From Actinomadura opuntiae (GTDB lineage: Bacteria > Actinomycetota > Actinomycetes > Streptosporangiales > Streptosporangiaceae), in NCBI RefSeq assembly GCF_030283205.1, contig NZ_JASNWF010000005.1:372001-436000 (forward strand): DNA of 64,000 nt, in the 5' to 3' direction. How positions within the stretch are numbered: the stretch's first letter is position 1; each line of letters opens with the position of its first letter. Below, piece after piece: positions 41,733 to 49,724 of this stretch. The translations under genes were made by a program, and so were the position numbers. Below the pieces are notes generated by a model, which was given only the letters and a program-made list of their open reading frames with translations, was not told the origin of the DNA and did not search any database.

Positions 41733-42356
41733 TCAGCCATCCTTGGGGGTGTTGGTGTGATCGTTGGCCGTCCCGTGCCGCGAGTCGCCCCCGGCACAGG
41801 CGGTGGACGGTGCCGTGCGGGCGGCGTCGCCGTCGAGCAGCTCCTCGAAGAGCGCCCAGTAGTGCATCGTGGCCTGCCGCAGGTCCTCGGTCGAGGCGTC
41901 CTTTCCGGCCGCGCGGGCGCTGACCCGGTGGGCCTTCCGGTAGTGGTCCAGTGCGCGGGAATGCCCGACCGACAGGTCGGCGACCCGCTGCTCGTAGCCC
42001 GGGGTTCCGTATCCGCGGTCGGCCATCACGCGCCTGATGAGCCGGTCGGCCCCGGACAGGGCGTCCTCGGGGGCGTCCACGAACCGTTCCTGCAGGCGGG
42101 CCCACTCCGCGTGGTAGGCCTTGCGGGCCGACGGGTCCAGGGGACGCAGGTCCATGTGCTCGACATGGTTCCGCCTGCTCACCAACTGCCGCTCGGCCTC
42201 GCGCCGGTTTCCGACGGCCCCCACGGTGCGGTCGTACTCCGGGCCGAACTGCCCGCGCAGCCTGGCGCGCCGCCGCATCGTCCACGCGACGAGCGCCACC
42301 ACCGCGACCACGACGATCACTACGGCGATGACAACGAATACCAGGAAAACGGTCAT
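41733..42356 (-). CDS. Membrane-anchored protein, partner of the TERP gene
   Basis: 207 residues. An N-terminal membrane helix (MTVFLVFVVIAVVIVVVAVVALVAW) is followed by basic residues and a helical domain containing RRRARLRGQFGPEYDRTV, AYHAEWARLQERFVDAPEDALSGADRLI and a tail. This matches the actinobacterial secreted/anchored proteins of stress clusters that carry the F-G-P-E-Y-x-R motif. The ATG at 42356 is chosen because the helix begins there; the open frame to 42437 adds a poor extension. First gene of a two-gene operon. Confidence 0.85.
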   Translation of the reverse strand: MTVFLVFVVIAVVIVVVAVVALVAWTMRRRARLRGQFGPEYDRTVGAVGNRREAERQLVSRRNHVEHMDLRPLDPSARKAYHAEWARLQERFVDAPEDALSGADRLIRRVMADRGYGTPGYEQRVADLSVGHSRALDHYRKAHRVSARAAGKDASTEDLRQATMHYWALFEELLDGDAARTAPSTACAGGDSRHGTANDHTNTPKDG

Positions 42357-42571
42357 ACGATCTGCCTGCCCTTCCGAAAACATCAATCCAATTGTCAGAT
42401 CAGGAACGTCTCTGTTCCGCATCCGGAACCCGGGCACCCTGCAAGGGGCCGGGTAGAAATCATGCGCCGATGACGACCTTCCCGGCGCTTATGCCGGTGA
42501 AGTTCACCGCTCATGACTTCATCAAAGACCGTCCCCGTCCATATGGAAATGAGCGGGTCGAGCAAGGTTCA

Positions 42572-43543
42572 TCACGAAGGCCGATCACACTGGAAAAGCG
42601 CGGGGCCGGGCGGATCGGCGGCGGCCGGGTCAGCGGGCCGGCTGGCCGGCGGTGGGCAGCCAGCCGAGCCGTTCGGACATGCCGCGGGCACACGAGACGA
42701 CGGCGCGGACATGGTCGGAGTCGTCGGCGGCGCGCCACAGGATCGACCAGGGTAGAAGGAGACCGGTTCGGCGAGCGGCCGCCAGATCGTTCCCGGGAGG
42801 GCGGAGATGCAGGAGGAGGGCACGCAGTACAGGCAACGGCCCTGGGCCACCAGGGTGGACGCGGCGCGGATGCTGTCGACGGTGCCCTGGTGCACCGTCG
42901 GGGTGAAGCCGGCGGCGCGGCACATCTCGACGGTGAACTGGTTGAACTCCGGGGCCTTCATCTCCTCGGCGAGCAGCAGCGGCTCGCGGGCGAGGGCTTC
43001 GACGGGCACCGCGTCCAGGTCGGCGAACCGGTGCCCGCGGGGGACCAGGACGCCGAGGCGGTCCTGGCGGAACAGGTGGGAGGCGATCCCGCTCGGCGCC
43101 AGTGCGGCGCGGCCGATGCCCACGTCGAGCCGCCCGTCGGCGATCTGCTGGTACTGCTCGGGGACTCCGACCTCGACCTGGTGGATCACGAGGTCCGGGT
43201 AGCGGGCCTGGGCCTCGTGCAGGATCTGCGGCATCGAGTCGTAGCTGGCGTCGATGATGCCCACCCGCAGCGTCGGCGAGGTGCCCTGCGCGGTCCGGGC
43301 CACCTGGGCGGCGCGCTCGACGTGGGCGAGGATCTGCCGCGCCTCGACCAGGAACGCCGCTCCCGCCGGGGTCAGCGCGACATAGTGCGTGGTGCGCTCC
43401 AGCAGGCGCACACCCAGTTCCCGTTCCAGCCGCTGCACCTGTTGGCTCAGCGCCGACTGCATGATGTGCTCGCGGGCCGCCGCGCGCCCGAAATTGAGCT
43501 CCTCGGAAACGGCCACGAAGTAGCGGAGCTGGCGCAGTTCCAC
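42572..43543 (-). CDS. LysR-family regulator with a C-terminal frame disruption
   Basis: The GTG-started protein begins VELRQLRYFVAVSEELNFGRAAARE, a standard LysR winged HTH, followed by the two-lobed effector-binding domain (LRVGIIDASYDSMPQILHEA, DVGIGRAAL, RDRLGVLVPRGHRF-like). Near 42750 the meaningful sequence leaves this frame: the other frame continues LPWSILWRAADDSDHVRAVVSCARGMSERL and stops at 42630, as LysR proteins normally end, whereas this frame runs on into Pro/Ala/Ser noise to 42572. A one-base indel near 42745-42755 explains it. It is divergent from the desaturase gene it probably controls. Confidence 0.85.
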   Translation of the reverse strand: MELRQLRYFVAVSEELNFGRAAAREHIMQSALSQQVQRLERELGVRLLERTTHYVALTPAGAAFLVEARQILAHVERAAQVARTAQGTSPTLRVGIIDASYDSMPQILHEAQARYPDLVIHQVEVGVPEQYQQIADGRLDVGIGRAALAPSGIASHLFRQDRLGVLVPRGHRFADLDAVPVEALAREPLLLAEEMKAPEFNQFTVEMCRAAGFTPTVHQGTVDSIRAASTLVAQGRCLYCVPSSCISALPGTIWRPLAEPVSFYPGRSCGAPPTTPTMSAPSSRVPAACPNGSAGCPPPASRPADPAAADPPGPALFQCDRPS

Positions 43544-43789
43544 GTCTTCCGCCTTCCGGGCCGAAACAGCGAGCCCCCTCCAGCAGCGTACATCGCGGCG
43601 CGCGCCCGCAGACCCGCGTCGCCGGCCGACGGTTATCGCCGCTGCTGATGACTCTTGCCTGCATTGCCCGGTTCGGTCCGGCCGAAAGTCGGGCTCAACT
43701 GGTAGTGGGCGCCTCCACGCGCCCGAGCCCGCCGGCGGCGTCCGAGCCGGTCGTCCCTCACCGGAGGGCATTCATCTGGAGTCGGAGAC

Positions 43790-44887
43790 ATGACCACGAT
43801 CGTTCCCGCAGGCGGCCCCCAGAGCCGCGCACCGGACCGGGCCGACGCCGCGGGGAGCCCGCGGGGCAGCGACTACGCGGTGCTGTCACGGCAGGTGAAA
43901 CGGGCCGGACTGATGGCCCGGCGGCCCGGCTACTACTGGGCGAAGACCACGACGAACCTGGTGCTTCTGGCCGCGGGATGGGCGGCCTTCATGCTGGTCG
44001 GCCGGTCCTGGTGGCAGCTCGCGGTGGCGGCGTTCCTGGCGGCCGCGTTCACCCAGACCGCGTTCCTCGGCCACGACGCGGGCCACCAGCAGATCTCCGG
44101 CTCCAGGCGCGTCAACGCCCTGCTCGGACGGCTGCACGGAAACCTGCTGGTCGGCCTCGGCTACGGCTGGTGGGTCGCCAAGCACAACCGGCACCACGCC
44201 CACCCCAACCAGGTCGACCGCGATCCCGACATCGCCCCCGGCGCCATCGCCTTCACCCGCGCGACCGTCCAAGCCCGGGGCGCGCCCGGCGTGTGGCTGG
44301 CCCGGCACCAGGCCCGGCTGTTCTTCCCCATGCTGCTGCTGGAGGGGTTCCACCTGCACGTGGCGGGAGCCCGCGCCCTGGTCGGCCGCGGCGCGGCCTC
44401 GCACGCGAACACCTCGGGAACGATCCGGCTGGTCGAGGGCGGCCTGCTGCTCGCCCATGCCGCCGGGTACCTCACCGTCCTGTTCTGGGTGCTGGCCCCC
44501 GCGCAGGCCGTGGGCTTCCTCCTGCTCCAGCAAGGGCTCTTCGGGCTCTATCTCGGCTGCTCGTTCGCTCCCAACCACAAGGGCATGCCGATCTTCGGCA
44601 AGGACCACAGGTCCGACTTCCTGCGCCGGCAGGTGCTGACCGCACGCAACATCCGCGGCGGCCGGATCACCGACTTCGTGCTCGGCGGGCTGAACTACCA
44701 GATCGAGCACCACCTCTTCCCCTCCATGCCGCGCCCCAACCTGCGCCGCGCCCAAGCCGTCGTGCGCGCGTTCTGCGCCCGCAACGACATCGCCTACTGC
44801 GAGACGAGTCTCGCCGACTCCTACGCCCAGGTACTGCGGCACCTGCACGCGGTCGGCGGTCCCCTGCGTCCGGAACTGGAGTACTGA
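43790..44887 (+). CDS. Fatty-acid desaturase (delta-5/6 or DesA3-like)
   Basis: 365 residues. Histidine boxes are HDAGHQQ, HNRHHAHPNQ and QIEHHLFPSMPR; the Q in the third box is typical of front-end and DesA3-like desaturases. There are four to five membrane segments. GGAG eight bases upstream of the ATG. A LysR gene runs divergently, and the next gene encodes a small UBP-type zinc-finger protein 43 nt downstream, probably in the same operon. It differs from the delta-9-type enzyme at 37660-38664, so this region can make at least two kinds of unsaturation. Confidence 0.95.
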   Translation: MTTIVPAGGPQSRAPDRADAAGSPRGSDYAVLSRQVKRAGLMARRPGYYWAKTTTNLVLLAAGWAAFMLVGRSWWQLAVAAFLAAAFTQTAFLGHDAGHQQISGSRRVNALLGRLHGNLLVGLGYGWWVAKHNRHHAHPNQVDRDPDIAPGAIAFTRATVQARGAPGVWLARHQARLFFPMLLLEGFHLHVAGARALVGRGAASHANTSGTIRLVEGGLLLAHAAGYLTVLFWVLAPAQAVGFLLLQQGLFGLYLGCSFAPNHKGMPIFGKDHRSDFLRRQVLTARNIRGGRITDFVLGGLNYQIEHHLFPSMPRPNLRRAQAVVRAFCARNDIAYCETSLADSYAQVLRHLHAVGGPLRPELEY

Positions 44888-44930
44888 CCCGACGGCAGCA
44901 CACCGCAGCGCTCAGAAAGAGAGGCTCCCG

Positions 44931-45248
44931 ATGAAGCACGCAATGTCATTCAACGCAATGAGCTCGGGGGTGCCGTACAGCACGAACGGCTCGGCACCCC
45001 GTTGCGGCCACGTGGACGGCCTGACACCCGTCACGCCGCTCTCGCCCGGCTGCAAGGCGTGCGAGAAACAAGGCGACGGGTGGACGGCCCTGCGGATCTG
45101 CCTGACCTGCGGTTGGGTGGCCTGCTCCGACGACTCGCCGCACCGGCACGCGCGAGAGCACTACCAGGAGACCGACCATCCGCTCGCCGGCGCCATGGAC
45201 CCGGATTCGTCCTGGAGATGGTGCTACGTCCACGAACGCAAGGTCTGA
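44931..45248 (+). CDS. UBP-type zinc-finger protein
   Basis: 105 residues. RCGHVDGLTPVTPLSPGCKACEKQGDGWTALRICLTCGWVACSDDSPHRHAREHYQETDHPLAGAMDP matches the ZnF-UBP fold: CxH, CxxC, CxxCG, C, H and H ligands are all visible. In bacteria without ubiquitin these are small redox- or lipid-operon-associated proteins of unknown role. GAGAGG is nine bases upstream. The operon link to a desaturase suggests an electron-transfer or regulatory helper, by inference. Confidence 0.92.
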   Translation: MKHAMSFNAMSSGVPYSTNGSAPRCGHVDGLTPVTPLSPGCKACEKQGDGWTALRICLTCGWVACSDDSPHRHAREHYQETDHPLAGAMDPDSSWRWCYVHERKV

Positions 45249-45421
45249 GGTCTCCCGACCCTCTGCGCCCCGGCACGCTGCCGTCGGCTGCGAGAAAGTA
45301 GAGGGATCACCATCGGCGACGCCACCCTCTTCCTCATCGAATGGCTCGGCGGCACCGCCGGCCACCTCACCAGGCCGTTCCTGTGACCGCGGCGCTCCGG
45401 CCGGGGCCGGCGCGGTCCGGG

Positions 45422-46297
45422 CTAGCGGGCCGTGAGGCGGTGCGGGATGGTGCAGATGATGACGTCGGTACTGGCGCGCAGGACGGTCGCGAGGAGCAGA
45501 CCTCGCTGGTTCTGCAGGATCCGGTGGCGCCATCGGCGCGGTCTGACTTCGGGGACGAGGACGGCGACCTGCCGGTCCCCTCGCTGAGCTCGTCTCACGT
45601 AGTGGACGATCGGATGGACCAGCGACCGGTGCGGGCTGTCGATGGTGTCCAGCCGGACGCCGGGGCTCCCATGCGTCCCACCGCGCGCGGAAGGCGGCGC
45701 TCTCCTCCGGTCCGGGGTGGACGCTGACCGCCATCGCGAGGATCACGACCCAGGCACCGGAGGTGAACTTGCCGGCGACGAAGACGACGGTGGCGGTCGC
45801 GGTCATGACCGCACCGGTGCCGTTGAGCACGGCTCGCGTTCTCCAACGCCGGGAGCGCAGGCCGTACCAGTGCCGTACCAGCCCCGTCTGGCTGATGGTG
45901 AAGCCGATGAACACCCCGATCGCGTACAACGGGATCAGCCGATGGGTGTCGGCGGACGTCGCGACGAGCAGCACGGCCGCGAGCAGGCCCAGAGCGACCA
46001 CGCCGTACCGGTAGACGGGCCGTTCGGCCCGCAGTCCGAACAGATGGGGCAGCCGGTCGTCGGCGGACAGCAGGCTCATCAGTACCGGCAGCCCGCCGAA
46101 GCTGGTGTTGGCGGCCGGCGCCAGCACCAGGACGATGCCCTCCGGCCCGTACGCCACCGACTGAGCGCGTCCAGCGACAGCGCCGCCAGGCCCCCGAAGC
46201 TCGTCAGGTGATCCTTGTCGCCCTCCCCCTGCCGCAACGGCACCCGCGGCGCCACCTTCTTCGGCGCCGTCCCGAAGCCCATGGACGGTTTTCCCAC
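45422..46297 (-). pseudogene. APC-family permease remnant (internally deleted, frameshifted)
   Basis: Reading on the minus strand, the start MGKPSMGFGTAPKKVAPRVPLRQ and LTSFGGLAALSLDAL is followed, in another frame, by SVAYGPEGIVLVLA, which joins abruptly to NTSFGGLPVLMSLLSADDRLPHLFGLRAERPVYRYGV, HRLIPLYAIGVFIGFTISQTGLVRHW and VVFVAGKFTSGAWVVILAM. The C-terminal cytoplasmic domain appears in yet another frame (RSLVHPIVHYVRRA, VLVPEVRPRRWRHRILQNQRGLLLATVL) up to a stop at 45422. Around 300 residues of the middle are missing and there are at least two frame changes. Intact relatives are 600-700-residue amino-acid/potassium-type APC permeases. Confidence 0.82.
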
Positions 46298-46361
46298 CAG
46301 AGACCTCCCGGTTGCGCCGGCCGGTCATCTCCTGAAGAGAAGAGATGTTCGGAAATCCACT

Positions 46362-46392
46362 GTTTCCCCGGGCGGTCGGTGTTGGTTGAATG
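46362..46392 (+). promoter_or_regulatory. GTTTCC-N16 promoter-like element
   Basis: GTTTCC (46362-46367), 16 nt, then GGTTGAATG (46384-46392): the same two blocks and spacing as at 48269-48299. It lies 56 nt before the GTG of the small membrane-protein gene, with a short hairpin TGAACC / GGTTCA in the leader. Confidence 0.6.
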
Positions 46393-46447
46393 GCGGGTGA
46401 ACCTGCGGTTTCTGGTTCATGTTTTGACCTCACCGAAAGGCGCCCAT

Positions 46448-46708
46448 GTGACGCCGATGGCCGGTATCACCCTCCTCGTGATCGGCGCGATCCTCGAATT
46501 CGCCGTCACCGGATCCATAAGCGGTATCGATCTGCACGTGGTGGGCACCGTCTTCATAATCACCGGCGTGGCCCTGCTGCTGCTTCTGCCGATCTTGCGC
46601 GGCGGGCCGCGTCCGAGGCGATGGCCGGCCCGCAGCCGCCAGGACGCCATCGACGAAGCGGACGCCGGGCAAGGACGGCAGAGGGTGCCCGATGACCATG
46701 AAGGATGA
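46448..46708 (+). CDS. Small two-helix membrane protein (DUF6458-like)
   Basis: 86 residues. MAGITLLVIGAILEFAVTGSISGIDLHVVGTVFIITGVALLLLLPILRG shows two helices with the I-G-I/L-H-x-I/V-G motif between, as in DUF6458-type actinobacterial membrane proteins. GAAAGG lies about eight bases before the GTG at 46448. The C-terminus is basic. It overlaps the next tiny gene by 17 nt. Controlled, I infer, by the GTTTCC-N16 element upstream. Confidence 0.8.
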   Translation: MTPMAGITLLVIGAILEFAVTGSISGIDLHVVGTVFIITGVALLLLLPILRGGPRPRRWPARSRQDAIDEADAGQGRQRVPDDHEG

Positions 46709-46805
46709 ATACCTTCGGCTGATGATGGGACTCATCGGCGGCATGGCCGTCGCGGTGGCCCTCGTCTGCGCGCTCATCGCGGTGGTCGCCGTCATCGTTT
46801 CCTGA
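46692..46805 (+). CDS. 37-residue membrane peptide
   Basis: MTMKDEYLRLMMGLIGGMAVAVALVCALIAVVAVIVS: a short charged start and one helix. AGAGGG is seven bases before the ATG, and the start lies inside the preceding gene, so it is translationally coupled to it. Too short for family assignment; similar tiny peptides accompany stress membrane proteins. Confidence 0.6.
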   Translation: MTMKDEYLRLMMGLIGGMAVAVALVCALIAVVAVIVS

Positions 46806-46811
46806 CGGGGA

Positions 46812-47252
46812 TCACCGGTCGGTGACGGGGTCCTGCTGCCACCAGGCGAAGGAGTGGATGTACCGGACGCGCTTGCGGGAGGGCCGGCGTCCATACGTCA
46901 AGGCGAAGATGCCGTGGCCGTCCGCGTGGCCGGACGGCCGGTCGGCGGCCCCGGACGGGGCGGGCGCGGCGTCGCGGATCTCCCCCAGCAGCAGGCGGGC
47001 GGATGCGCGCAGTTCCAGCCGCAGATCGACCGGGCCGCGCGCGGCGGCACGGGTGAGAAGGTCCTGCACGAGCGCCGTCAGATGATCGCTGAGCTCGCCT
47101 GCGGCCGGCCCCAGACCCCACGTCCGCAGCGCATCGTGGACCACCCGGCGGACCTGTCCGGCCGCCGCCCGGCCGGCGGGCAACCGCCACCGGCCGGTGC
47201 GCAGACCGGGACGCGCGGCGGCATCGACGTCGTTCTCGGCGGGGGCGGTCAC
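46812..47252 (-). CDS. Degenerate RsbW-like (HATPase_c) protein
   Basis: 146 residues. VRRVVHDALRTWGLGPAAGELSDHLTALVQDLLTRAAARGPVDLRLELRASARLLLGEIRDAA follows the layout of actinobacterial anti-sigma-factor ATPases (RxxVxxxLxxWGL, then strand LxLxxxxxxLxxEVxD), and GHGIFALTYG is where the G-box GrGLxLV should be. The N-box asparagine (T-N-A-V) is missing (LLTRAAARG), so ATP binding and kinase activity are doubtful. It may be a regulator that only binds partners. It sits among stress genes, consistent with partner-switching control. Confidence 0.65.
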   Translation of the reverse strand: MTAPAENDVDAAARPGLRTGRWRLPAGRAAAGQVRRVVHDALRTWGLGPAAGELSDHLTALVQDLLTRAAARGPVDLRLELRASARLLLGEIRDAAPAPSGAADRPSGHADGHGIFALTYGRRPSRKRVRYIHSFAWWQQDPVTDR

Positions 47253-47426
47253 AGTGCTCTCCGATCAGAAGCGGGCCCGGACCGGAACGTGCGCCGTAGG
47301 GTCGGCGTCTGCGGAACCGGGCGCGGTCTGCTTACCTCGCCCCTCCTGTGCCCGGCACGCATGCGGTCATGCGGTGAATCAGGCGCGGACTTCCCGAGCG
47401 GGCCGGCGACTCGCGGACGGGCCGGG

Positions 47427-48005
47427 TCACCGTGTCGCGCGGTCTCCCCGAAGCCGTCCGCCCTCGGATTCCCAGGCGCCCTCGGAGTCCTCCCCACCGC
47501 CGGGCCGGTCCGTCCGGCCCGGCGGTGCGGTGAGGGCGGCCAGCAGGCCGGGGGTGTGCAGGTGGTTGGCGGGGTGGGACGCCAGTTCCATCACCGCCTC
47601 GGCTTCGGCGCGGGACGTGGCGGCCGGGACGGTGAGCAGGTCGACGCGCCGCCCGTCGGCATGGATCGCCATGAGCAGCCCGGCGGGAAGGGAGTCGAAC
47701 CAGCTCAGCCGCACCACCCGGGCGTCGGCCGGACCGTCGATCCGCAGCCGCCGCGGCCGGCCGTCCCAGTCGCCCGCCCGGAGCAGGACATGGGTGATGG
47801 GCCGGTGGTCGTCGATGGGGCCGTGGTCCTGCAGGGCGAGGACCAGCCCCGGCAGCTCCGCGACCGGGTCGGCCGAGCGGGGCCACCAGGCGCCGTCCAG
47901 CGCGGTCCGCGCCGAGCCGGGAGAGGCCGGGCCGCGCAGCCGCAGCCGCGGAGCCGAGGGGGGTGACAGGCTGATCGTCGTGCGGCGTTCGGTGGTGGTC
48001 CACAT
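47427..48005 (-). CDS. DUF5994 family protein
   Basis: 192 residues. RLRLRGPASPGSARTALDGAWWPRSADPVAELPGLVLAL is the diagnostic stretch of DUF5994 (DGAWWPRSRD..ELPxLL), followed by RRLRIDGPADARVVRLSWFDSLPAGLLMAI and VDLLTVPAATSRAEAEAVMELA. The C-terminal 35 residues are Gly/Arg-rich. AAGGTG is six bases before the ATG at 48005; the longer frame to 48209 is unsupported. Function unknown; common in soil actinomycetes within stress regions. Confidence 0.88.
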   Translation of the reverse strand: MWTTTERRTTISLSPPSAPRLRLRGPASPGSARTALDGAWWPRSADPVAELPGLVLALQDHGPIDDHRPITHVLLRAGDWDGRPRRLRIDGPADARVVRLSWFDSLPAGLLMAIHADGRRVDLLTVPAATSRAEAEAVMELASHPANHLHTPGLLAALTAPPGRTDRPGGGEDSEGAWESEGGRLRGDRATR

Positions 48006-48268
48006 GGCCGGCACCTTCTGTTCCGCTGGGTACGAGGCTCGTACGAGGTCGGCACGGCTGCCCTCGGGGGGAGAGCCGGGGCGACGGAGCAACCTCGGAA
48101 CGAGGATCTCGCCGTGGCCGGATAATTTGATTCTACTCGTCAAATCATTAAGTTCCGTGATTATTCGGAAATGTTTCCCGGGCGGCGGCCAGGGGTCCGG
48201 CGCCGGCATTCATTTCCCTCCAGGACGACGGTCATCGGCGCAAGTGATGGCGTGTGCACGCATCGCCT
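48006..48268. other. Intergenic region with AT-rich pocket
   Basis: It contains the promoter side of the DUF5994 gene. Around 48120-48180 the GC content falls sharply (TTTGATTCTACTCGTCAAAT and neighbours), unusual for this DNA; a regulator site or minus-strand promoter is likely there, but I cannot define its boxes. No gene seen. Confidence 0.45.
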
Positions 48269-48299
48269 GTTTCCGCCCTCGAGCCGTCCGGGTTGAATG
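48269..48299 (+). promoter_or_regulatory. GTTTCC-N16 promoter-like element
   Basis: GTTTCC (48269-48274), 16 nt, then GGTTGAATG (48291-48299), identical in both blocks and spacing to the element at 46362-46392. It is followed by a structured leader with a terminator before the next gene. Confidence 0.6.
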
Positions 48300-48304
48300 A
48301 GAAG

Positions 48305-48394
48305 TGGCCAGCCGCTGCAGGGGGCTGCGCCGGCTGGTCCAGGGCCGTCCGCTCCTCCCCGAGCCGGGCGGCCCTGAACCGCCCCCTTTTTTTT
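48305..48394 (+). promoter_or_regulatory. Attenuator-like leader with terminator and antiterminator
   Basis: Downstream of the promoter element the sequence can form hairpin 1 (CCAGCCG 48308-48314 with CGGCTGG 48331-48337) and a classical terminator: GGGCGG (48366-48371), loop CCCTGAA, CCGCCC (48379-48384), CC, then eight T (48387-48394). CAGGGCCG (48340-48347) can instead pair with CGGCCCTG (48369-48376), destroying the terminator stem. The next gene begins 40 nt later. Alternatively the 90-nt product is a small RNA. A T8 run is very unusual in this DNA. Confidence 0.6.
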
Positions 48395-48433
48395 CTGGCG
48401 AACGAGGACATCGGCAGGGTCGGTGAACCGGAA

Positions 48434-49108
48434 ATGAGCCCTATGACCATCATCCCAGACCGAGTCCCCGCGAACCGGACCTCGGAATGCCGCCCCCCTC
48501 CCGCCGCCCCGGACCGGGCCGGCCGCGAGCGGCGGTCCCCGGGCGCGGACCGCGAGCGGCGGTCCCCGAGCGCGGACGCCGTTCCCCGCCCGCCCGTGGT
48601 GGTGTCCGTCGGCCTGCCCGCGCCCGCACCCCAGATCGTCCAGCAGGCGCGGGCCTACCTGACCCCCCGCCACGCGACCGGCGTGGACGGACTCCTCTGG
48701 CAGTCCAGGGAACGGCCGATGCCCGACCGCGACGCCATCGACGCGGTCATCACCGCCGGCGAACGGGCCCGGCACGGCACCGGCGACAGCCCCGAGCCGG
48801 TCGAGGTCGCCGCGGCACTGCTGGTGCTGAGCGCGGTCCGCCTGGCCCTGGACCAGACCGAGGCGCGCCTGCTCAACACCGCGCGGGCCGCCGGCATGGG
48901 CTTCGAACAGATCGCCGCCGTCCTGGACCTCAGCGTCGAGGAGGCCGAGGAACGCCACCGGCAGCTCGAACCCCGCCTGGACGAACCCGCCGCCGCACCG
49001 TCGCCGCCGCCGGCCGGACGCACCACCGCCCGGAACGCGCCCCTCCGCCGGCCGCGAGGGGACCGGCCGTCCTGGGACGAGTCGGACGATGATGACTGGG
49101 GAGGATGA
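48434..49108 (+). CDS. Helical protein with HTH-like C-terminal segment (unknown)
   Basis: 224 residues. The N-terminal 60 are Pro/Arg-rich and contain a repeat ERRSPGADRERRSPSAD. The central domain holds PQIVQQARAYLTPRHATGVDGLLWQSRERP, and residues about 120-180 (ALLVLSAVRLALDQTEARLLNTARAAGMGFEQIAAVLDLSVEEAEERH) look like a helix-turn-helix of the sigma-region-4 type. The tail is acidic. Start at ATG 48434; ATG 48443 is an alternative. Its expression probably depends on the attenuator-like leader. It overlaps no gene but precedes a PRC-barrel gene by 28 nt. Confidence 0.75.
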   Translation: MSPMTIIPDRVPANRTSECRPPPAAPDRAGRERRSPGADRERRSPSADAVPRPPVVVSVGLPAPAPQIVQQARAYLTPRHATGVDGLLWQSRERPMPDRDAIDAVITAGERARHGTGDSPEPVEVAAALLVLSAVRLALDQTEARLLNTARAAGMGFEQIAAVLDLSVEEAEERHRQLEPRLDEPAAAPSPPPAGRTTARNAPLRRPRGDRPSWDESDDDDWGG

Positions 49109-49136
49109 CCCAATCGCGTCGATGGAAGGAGCCATG

Positions 49137-49493
49137 ATGATCCAGCTGGCCGACATCCGGGAATGGCGCACCCGCGCCGTCCTCGACTCCGGCGGACACA
49201 AGATCGGCACACTGGAATCGATCTACGTCGACACCAGCACCGACCGACCCGCCATGGCCACCGTGCGGGTCGGCCTGCCCACCCGCCACCGGCTGACCTT
49301 CGTGCCGCTGGACGGCGCGACCGCCGGACCCGACTACGTGCGGGTCGCCCACGACAGGTCGCTGGTCAAGCACTGCCCGGCGATCGGCACCGACGACGTC
49401 CTGCCCGCCGAGGACGAGGAGGCCCTCTTCCGGCACTACGGCCTGGACTACCGGCCCGGCACGGGCGGCGAACGCCAGCTCGCCCGCCGCTGA
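49137..49493 (+). CDS. PRC-barrel domain protein
   Basis: 118 residues. MIQLADIREWRTRAVLDSGGHKIGTLESIYVDTSTDRPAMATVRVGL is a PRC-barrel beta domain (DxxGxKIGxLxxIYxDxxTxxP), followed by HRLTFVPLDGATAGPDYVRVAHDRSLVKHCPAI and a C-terminal EEALFRHYGLDY, as in many actinobacterial stress proteins. AAGGAG at 49126-49131 fits the ATG at 49137. Likely binds partner proteins; no catalytic residues. Confidence 0.92.
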   Translation: MIQLADIREWRTRAVLDSGGHKIGTLESIYVDTSTDRPAMATVRVGLPTRHRLTFVPLDGATAGPDYVRVAHDRSLVKHCPAIGTDDVLPAEDEEALFRHYGLDYRPGTGGERQLARR

Positions 49494-49529
49494 GCGCCCC
49501 CCGTCCCCCGACCGAAGGAGTCAAGGCAC

Positions 49530-49697
49530 ATGATGGTCTTCGCCCTCGTGGTGATCATCGCCGCGCTGGTGCTGGGCATCCTCGGCATCCTCGTCCACGG
49601 CCTGTTCTACCTGCTGATCATCGGCGTCATCGTTCTCGTCGCCGACCTGGTGTTCCTCGGCGTGCGCTCGACCAGGCGCAAACGGCCGCTTCGCTGA
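49530..49697 (+). CDS. 55-residue two-helix membrane protein
   Basis: MMVFALVVIIAALVLGILGILVHGLFYLLIIGVIVLVADLVFLGVRS followed by a basic tail: two hydrophobic helices with a His/Gly turn, similar to the hydrophobic small proteins often found beside PRC-barrel genes. AAGGAG lies nine bases upstream. Same direction as, and 36 nt after, the PRC-barrel gene; probably the same transcript. Confidence 0.75.
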   Translation: MMVFALVVIIAALVLGILGILVHGLFYLLIIGVIVLVADLVFLGVRSTRRKRPLR

Positions 49698-49724
49698 CCG
49701 CCCGCACGCGACCGGTTCCCGGCG

